Source of the DNA: Cyprinodon diabolis
Taxonomy: Eukaryota; Chordata; Actinopteri; Cyprinodontiformes; Cyprinodontidae
Direction of reading: 5' to 3'
NCBI GenBank assembly: GCA_030533445.1
Contig: CM060076.1
Span: forward strand, 3,228,501-3,292,500
DNA: 64,000 bases
Of the stretch, positions 12,801 through 21,800 are shown in pieces. Both the position numbers and the translations under genes were made by a program. The first letter of the stretch is position 1, and each line of letters opens with the position of its first letter. The notes below the pieces were generated by a model. The model worked only from the letters and a program-made list of their open reading frames with translations. It was not told the DNA's origin and searched no databases.

Positions 12801-15800
12801 AAGCTTTTTTTGTCTCAATCTGCTCTATCCAGACCTCCTAAAGTGGAAAAGTTTTAGTTTCATCTGGTTTAATTTAGCAAAACTTCTTCTTTGAGGAACC
12901 TTTTGCTATCCGATTATTCGTCAATTAATGGAAAGTGTCATCAGCGTAAAAGTGGTAAAAAATCTAAATATTTTGGAGGCAGAAATCCTAAATTCTCCCA
13001 TGAAGGTTTGTAGCAGGAGTCCTGATCCTGAAACCTGGATTATTCTCCACCTGCAGGTTTTTAGCCTCCTTACCTCCAGCAGCTTTTTAACGTCCCACAC
13101 GTCTTTGCCCTTCACCGGACTCCCCTCCATGTTGAAGTGTCTTTCCCCGGGACGAACCTCGGTGGGAAACTTCTGTATGATGATCTGATGGCAGAAACAT
13201 GGCAGCCGAATATTTACACATCGGCTGATCGTCTTCGGTGCCACACCTGGTGGAGGTCTCCTCACCTGTTGGATCTGAACTCCGTAGCCTCTGAACTCAT
13301 CATCCCACGACGTGTTTCTGTAGATGTCATCCACGCGGTCGATGAGCTCGATCTGCAAACGGTCAGGGAGGGAGAGGTCAGGTCGGCGCGGCTGCGGGAG
13401 GGAAACGGCTGCATGAGAGGGTGAGCTGACCAGGTAGTTGATGGTGGTGCTCTCCTCCCCGCGGCCCATGTGTTTGTAGAAGCGATGGTCGGCGACCAGC
13501 AGCATGGGACACGTGTTCTTCCTGTGGTCGTGGATCTCGCGTTTCCCTCTGAACGCCGACTCTGAGCAGACAGGAAGTTCAATTCAGTTCAGTTTATTTC
13601 TATAGTGCCAATTCACATCATGTCATCTCAACGCACTTTCCAGTTCAACCAGATCATCCAGTCAGATTGATTCAAAGTTTTATATCTAAGAAAAAACCAG
13701 CTGATTGCATCGACTCATTGACTCTTCAGCAATCCCTCACACTAAGCATGCTTGTAGCGACAGTGGAGAGGAAAAACTCCCTTTTAACAGGAAGAAACCT
13801 CCAGCAGAACCAGGCTCAGTTAGGGGTGAAGAAAAAAATCGAATTGAGCTTAAATCGCGTTTCTAACATTTAAAGATTCAGAATCGATTCTCATTTTCTT
13901 TTTAAAACGATTTTTTTTGTGGGTGCGAATGTGCCTTATCAGGCACCGTAGTGTTTGGCGAAACCAATGAGCAGCATGAGCTATGCACATGCATGCAAGC
14001 GTTAGCCTAGCAGGCTAGTGGTGTGTCATGTTGTGTGAGCTACTGTGTTTGTTGCCGTATGGAGGACGAAGAAAAAGAAATTCAATCGCCTCCGCGGTCT
14101 TTAAAAGCAACCATTTGGAAATACTTTGGATTTTACCGGGTAAGAAAGGGCTTGACATGACTCATGCGATTGGCAGAGATTGCAAGGGTAAAGTTAAGTA
14201 TTTCGAGAGTACTTCAAATCCCTGTTCTCATCTCAAGACATCACCCAGAGTTGTTGGTAGAATTGGATAAATCCAAGACATGTTGTCTTGGATTTACCTT
14301 TCGATGTTTACATTATTGCAATAGATAAATAAAACATTTACAATTATAAAGTCTTTATAAATGTACTCCTCTTTCATGCCAGCAGACTGGAATAGATCCT
14401 GAGAATCGTTTTGAATCATAAATTAATCGTTTTCTGAATCGAATTGTTTGGATTTAAAAGAATCGAATTGTGGGAATCCCAAAGATTCACATCCCTAGGC
14501 TCAGTGTGAGCGGCCATCTGCCAAACACCAACAAGAAAACAGCACAATTGCCAAATTAAAAGATAACAACAAAATAATCTCCTTTTATAACAGGTTTAAT
14601 TTTATTTCCACAACTTAAACTGCGACAACTATTTTCTTTTTTTTAATGCTTTTTTGGCAAAATGTAGAAGATGACTCGAAAAAGGAGGAGAGTGAAAAAA
14701 AAGGGGCCCAACAACACAGCCCTGCGGTACTCCAACAGACTGGGCTTGTAGAGGAGTTAGAACAACCGGTGGTTAGAGCAGCGGTCCCCAACCACCGGGC
14801 TGCGGACCGGTACCGGTCCGTTGGTCATTTGGTACCGGGCCGCACAGTAAAAAGTATATTATATATATAAAGTTTATCGACGATCAGAGTCTGAGTGATG
14901 TTTTATTTTGAAAAATATAAAAAATTGCAGTACTCTCTCCCAATTACATCAGTCAGTGCATCTGTGCCTCTTCGCACAGGTTAATTCAGTTCAAGACTCA
15001 TCCTATCTATAACATCCTATCTTTGTGAAGCGGGATTTTCTGTGTTTACAGCGACCAAAACAAAGCTACGGAGCAGGGGCACGCTTCGTCTGTCATTTTC
15101 TCCAATTACGCCTAGATGGGACCGGCTTGTTGTTTTATTTTTATGCTGTTTGTATTGGATTTTATGCCAGTCGTATCATTTTACTTGATCGTATTTTTTG
15201 CTTAAGACTTGACAGTCTTTACCATTCTGCCATCAGGTTTGCCATAAAAGCTTCTTTCAATACACACCACTGAAATGGTGACTGAAATGCTCTGCAAAAT
15301 ATTCTTAAACTGGATAGGCTCATTTTAATTTCATCCTTCAAAACAATTAGATCATCCTTGTTCACAGACACAACTGCTTCTCTACAGTCATTTTTGGGTT
15401 GTCTGTTGTGTTTTAAATTGTATGTTATTAATTTATTACTAATGTATTGTATTTATTTTAGCCCTTCTTCCCTTTTCCTAAGTGATTATTCCACTCGTCA
15501 GGCCGCCATTGTAAATAAGAATTTCTTCTTTATGACTTGCCTGTAAAAGTAAAGGTTTAATAATAACAAAAAGGGATAAAATTCCGAACAATATAAAAAA
15601 TTCTAAATAAATGAGCAGATTTAGATATTTCAGAGAATGTTTTCTTCTTCTGTCACCTTCCTCCTCCTCGTCGCTCTTCATCGCTGCTCTGACGCCTTCA
15701 GGCAGGAGGTGAGAGGACTCGGCCGCCACGTATCCGCAGACCGACGGCTGCCGCAGCCTGCTGATGTTCCTGATGTCCTCTGAGCGGTAGATCAGGAGGC

Positions 15801-18800
15801 GGCCATCGGGGGGCGCCGACGTGAACCTCCACAGAGGCTAAAGGAAGGAGGCGTTTCAAAGTGAGAAATCTGCTGTCTGGACAGCTTGGAGGTTAAAATG
15901 CTGCAGGAATTCACCTCGATGTTGTACTCGGCCTCATCGGTCAGGATGTGAGCTGAGAACTCCTGGTCGTCTATGTGAGCCTGAACACGAGAGTTTTCCT
16001 CCCCTGGAAGAGATGAAACAGACATAAAGGAAGCAGCTGCGCAGTTTCAAGCTTCTTATCAACTTCAGCACCAAGGCTGATCCAAACCTCCACCTCAAAT
16101 ATTCTACATTCTCCTTTCAGGGATGTCTGATCCGTCAAGGCTTCTCCAAACAACACAAGGACTAACAACCGCTCCACTGTTTGGATTATTGTCAAAGAAT
16201 CAAATCAAAGAACTCGTCAGATCAGGAGGAGCTGAAACAACTCCGTCCATCTAATTAACCCGCCTCGTTCTCTTTGCTTCAGAAACATTTACTGAGAATC
16301 TGCATCAGCATATTGAAAAATAAAATGTGAAATTTGTTAATAAGGGAAAACTACGGAAGAGGATTAGGGCCACTGAAAAAAAAAAAGTGAACTGATTTTT
16401 AAATTTTATTTCAGTTTAACATGGGAAAAAAGTCAGAATTCTGACTTTTTTCTCAGAATTCTGACTTTTTTCTCAGAATTCTGACTTTAAAGGAATAGTA
16501 CACCCAAAACATGATTAGCCTTCATTTTCTACTCCCCCCCATGCTGAACAACACTCTGGAGTACTTTTTTGATATCTCAAATGTTTTTAGAGCATTAACA
16601 GTAGTGTATAGGATTTCCTAAAAGCGTGCGCCTGCGAGTTCACGAGTCTACGGAAACCGCGGCAGACCAAGCCAGATGAAAGTGCGCATTCAGCTCGGCA
16701 AAGAACTCATGCTCTTCCTCAACACTGAAGTCCTCAGACATTTTTCTTTGGTTGTTTCTTTCTTTGCACAGGTAAACAGCACATTTCTTCTTCTACGCTT
16801 GCATTATCAAGAGCAGACGCTGAATGCGCACTTTCATCTGGTTTGGTCTGCCACGGTTTCCGTAGGCTCGTGAACTCGCAGGCGCGTGCTTTTAGGAAAT
16901 CCTATACACTACTGTTTAGGCTCTAAAAACATTCTAAATTACTTCGTTTCGAGTAAATTATGGACGCTACCAACTCAGGACACTTGGAATACATTGGACG
17001 AGCAGTATGGAGGAATATTGACACGTTTTTTGTGGACTTTTATGGACCTTTCTGCCTCGGGCGCCATTGACCTCCATTATTTGAATGTCAGCAGACAGCA
17101 AGAAGCCTCCCAGATCTCCAGATGCATTTGAGATATCAAAAAAGTACTCCAGAGTGTTGTTCAGCATGGGGGTGAGTAGAAAATGAAGGCTAATCATGTT
17201 TTGGGTGTACTATTCCTTTAATCTCAGAATTCTGACTTTAATCTCAGAATTCTGACTTTAATCTCAGAATTTTGGATCTTAATGTAGATGGGCCCCATGA
17301 AGGAAGAGATGTGGAGCTCTCAGCTTCACTTACAAAGATGTGAGTTGTTTGAGACGGCCAGAGACACATTGGTGGAAAATTATGGAATTAGGCAACTTTT
17401 TACGTTCCCGAGGGGTCCCCTCATTAATGGAGGAGCAGAAGGTCATTAAAACAAGAGAGTTAGTCTCTAAAACAGACATGGCTATGGCTTGATGCTAACG
17501 TGTTTGTTAGCTGTCAGAATTCTGAGATTAAAGTCAGAATTCTGACTTTTTTCCCATATTAAACTGAAATAAAATTTTAAAATCAGTTACCTTTTTTTTT
17601 TTCAGTGGCCCTAATCCTCTTCCGTAGAAAACTGCAAAGTCCCTTTAAACCTTTTCTTTTTTTAAATACGTTTTTCAAGGTTTAACTTCTGGATTTTCTT
17701 TTTTTTTCTTGCAATAATAATGGAACTAAATGCCCTCCGTAGACTTCCTGTGTTTCGGTAACATTTAGTTGTGTTTGGATGTTTTCCCTGTTCTGACTCA
17801 CAGCTCAGACTCTCAGTCACATGTGCTTTGCCTCATAATGCTGCTGCTGCTGCACTAACCTTCCTTTGCTGTGCTGCTTGGGAAGCTGCTCTCCTGTCTG
17901 ATGCCTTTAGTCAAGAAGATCTGATTCTTTTTGGCTCATTTTTAGCTCAAACATCCAACATTTTGACATAGAAGTACATTTTTTAGATTCTCTATATTCC
18001 TTCCAAATGTTTAGTTTTTTTACGCTGCCGATATCTAGAAGATCAGCTCTAACATGGCTGAAATCTTAAACAGCCCATCATCCACACTCATCCTCACCGA
18101 TGACGTGTCCAGTAAAGTAGTTGTGTCGGTTGACCGGGTAGCTTCGCCTCTGGCCGTCCGCCTCCTCGACGACAGCCGTGAAATCCTCCGTAAAGATCTC
18201 GTTGTTGGTTCTCAGGTAGAGCGTGAAGTCCCTGCGCTCAACAACAAGCAGCAGAGGAGAAGGTCAGGAGGTTACGTTTGGAAAACGATGGACGCACAGA
18301 AGGAGGAGGAGGTTAGTCTGACCTCTGCAGCGCGTTGAAGCTCAGCCGCTTCTCCACGTGGGCCTCGGTTTGGACGTCCCGCCGTCGGATGGAGTGAGCC
18401 TGCAGGCTGGAGAAAGGAAGGACGTCGAAGTCGTCTAACATGGACCGCAGAGGTTCTGTGGAGGAAGTTCAAAACCATCGTTTGACACGAGGCAGGCAGA
18501 ATCAATGGAGGATCTGGTTCTGGGTCACAGACCAGATTAGGTTAATCCAACAGAAAAAAAAAATCAGTGACGTCCTCTGAAACCATAGAAGCCGTCGGGA
18601 GAAGTCAACCTTTCTGTGGGCCGCTTATCGATTTATAATCCCACCAAAATCCTTTATTCTCCATGAAGAAAAGGAACATTTTCAGATGAGTCTGGGTTAC
18701 CACCAACATGAATAGATGGAAATAAATGGCGTCTATTCTTAAAGCCAGAAAACCGTCTGTGAAATACCAGTTAGAGTCCGCAGAGACGAGCTAACAGTAA

Positions 18801-21800
18801 AAGTTAGCAAGCAGCAGAGGTTTAGGGAGGTTTGGTCATCAGAGGGACAGACGAGTCGCTTTAAGGGCAGCAGATTGAGAAGGATGACGTCACAGACAGC
18901 CCGATAAGGTGTACCAAGGACCAATAGCAGCTGCTCACTTCCGCTTGAGGTCTGGGCGAGTTTGCAACAGTCCGACGTGTAGTAAGGGGGGCGTGGTCGC
19001 GCACAGAGATAGCTTTGACGGTTGCAGAGGCTATTACACGCCACGCTAGCACGGTTCCCTAGAGGTAAACAAGCAAACCAACATGGCGGCGCTCGTAACA
19101 TTCAGGAAGTTTGCGGAGATTCAGACGAAGAAGAGAGTCAGCTTTTGGGAAGTGGATACACAAACGATAATATAATCAGGGCTTCCAGACGCAGGAGTTG
19201 AGGTTCATCGCACTGCTAAGCAGAATCATTACTGGAAATCGTGCGGCGCAGTAGGGAAGCTAGCATTTTTATTAGTGACGGTGAGATGAAGCCTCATGAG
19301 GCGTTGAACCGTTTGGCCGAATTGCTTCAACAATCCCCACAGTTCATGATGTGAACATGTCACCACCTACTGGTGGACAGCAGAACTACAGTTTGTAATA
19401 AAATCTGTGATTTTTTTTTTGCAACTGTTTTTTTCCCCCCCATTTAGGTTCCTTTTGAAATTGTTAATGGTTGGTGTGTATAATAAAATCTTTTGTAATT
19501 TTTTTAAGTGTAAAATTTCTTAGAACAATCATTTAAGGTTAACATTTTTGTGAAATAAAATCAGGCAGACAGTGAAAGTGTTTGCGCAAATTGGGCAATG
19601 ATGAGCAAAATCTTTTGGCTAAACGGACCTAATTTACCCAATCTATATTTTTACTCGGGCAAAAAAATGCAACTTAGTCTCATCAGCCAAAATAATTAAG
19701 TTTAATAGAAATTTTCAAAAGTCAAAGACAGGTCTTGAACCATCAACCTCTAGAGTGAGAGTCTGTCTCTTACAGATGACGTCACCTTAGGGATGCACGA
19801 TATAATCGGCCCCCTATCGGTATTGTCCTTAAAACTGAGTATCTGACATCGGCCACCCCACCGATATTTAACCCGATATTTGATCAGCTTCTGAGTTTCT
19901 AAAGTCTAAAAAAAAAAAAAAAACTACTTCTTCTTCTTCCTCAAAAACTTCTTTTTTACAGACTTAAAAACTTCTAAAGACGAGGGAAAAAATATTGATA
20001 CATTAAAATATCACAATATCTTCATATGCTGATATATTGCCATTTAAAAACACCATATCAATCTCTTTACTAATGAAATATTGCTATAAGTCATCGTTAT
20101 GCTACGAAATCCCCCGAATATTCACGAAATGTTGCCATATTTTTATATGTTGGATCTATTTTACTAACAAAATCTCAGAAGAATTTGCAAAATATCACGA
20201 GAGTTTGTAACAGAACGACGAAATTTCACGAGATTTTGAAAGTAAAATAGATCGATACCGCGTTTTTAAAAATCAATTTGATATCAGCATATTAAAATAT
20301 ATTTGAGTATATTATTTTTCAAAGTGTCAGAAATGGATAACAAAACTGCTATTTTCAATGACTACTTATTTTTGTCCAGCTTTAACATCGGTATCGATAT
20401 CGGTTATCGGCTACATGAGTTTTAAAATATCAGCATATCGGATATCGGCCAAAATCCCGATATCGTGCATCCCTACGCCACCTACATAGATAACCACAAT
20501 AGGGAGGAAAATACTGACTTTTTCCGGTGGCTTGCTCAGGTTTTGATCAATAAATTGTTCATTCTAACCAAATTAGTTTTAAGCAACTAGATTGGTTGGA
20601 AAAACAACCAATCTATTCTTAGAATCTATCCAGCTGAGAGCATCTCTCCTCCAAACTCCCACATCTTGACTGAACACTGAGGCTGTTTAGATGCCTGTCC
20701 AAATTCTTGCGTTCCCTGAACCACTTCGCGAAGCGGTCACGTGGTTTCACGGTAGGGGGGCCTCGGACGTCATCAATTTTGACCCCCCCCCCTAAATGAA
20801 TCACGCCTCGACACGCGCTTCGGGGGAAACGCCCCCTCCATTACTCGACACACGCCTCTCATAACATCACAAATTTTTATGAATGTCTGAAATTTCCTGA
20901 TTATGGAGGCGACTGTAAGGATATGACGCCGTCTGCTCATGCTCTCTTTTACCCAATTATGCTACCCTTGAAAAACCGTTCCGAGCTCAGTAACTGAGAT
21001 AACTTATCGTGTGTAAATGGAAAGCAAACTGAACTGAACCGAGCTAACTAGACCAGTTCCAGAGGTGGGCTCGGCTTGGTTTTTCCCTGGCTCGGTTCTC
21101 TGATAACAAGAGCGCATGAGCAGAACGCGTCATCTCCTTCTGGCTGAACATCGCGATTCACACTCCATTCCAGTAGTTGGCGGTAATGCCCCTCCAGAAA
21201 CAGAAGAAGAACTACTTCTTCTTCAACTATAAACAACAATTGGAATCTTCTCCACGCAACATTTTAAATAATAGCATTTTAAACAAAACCACCGAAGTAC
21301 AGCAATAATAATCGAGCATAACTTTCTGAATGTGACGGGCGCCGCCATTTTGATTTGCTTGATTCCCTCCTTCTTCGTCGTCTTCTTCTTGTGTTTTATG
21401 GCGGTTGGAAAACAACTTTTTGTGCATTACCGCCACCAACTGCTTGATTTCCTCCTTCAATGCTGGCAGTAATACCGCAGATCGTCACTAGGAGGCGAGG
21501 AGTCGATGAACCGAGATAGCGTGATGTGTAAACGGTTGTCAGAACCGAGCTCGGCCTGGTTAACTCATCCGAGCTCGGCCCGGTCTCGGCATTGGATCGG
21601 TTTTTCGAGGGTAGCGTATATGGGGTACTAGTTATCTGAGAACTCAGCCAGAACTGAACCGTGCCGAGCCCGACTGATGGCCTAGTGCCATGTTAGCGCG
21701 GTTCAGTTCAGTGTGCGTTCCATTTACTCTCAACAGTTATCTCGGTTACCGAGCTCAGGCCGATCTCGGCCCGGTTTCAAAAGGGTGGAGGAAATGAGGC

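Noticed and set aside
12921..13505. 194-codon minus ORF as a separate gene
   Set aside because: It runs through adam17 exons 6, 7 and 8 and the intervening introns. Spliced exons with GT-AG sites explain the conserved parts.
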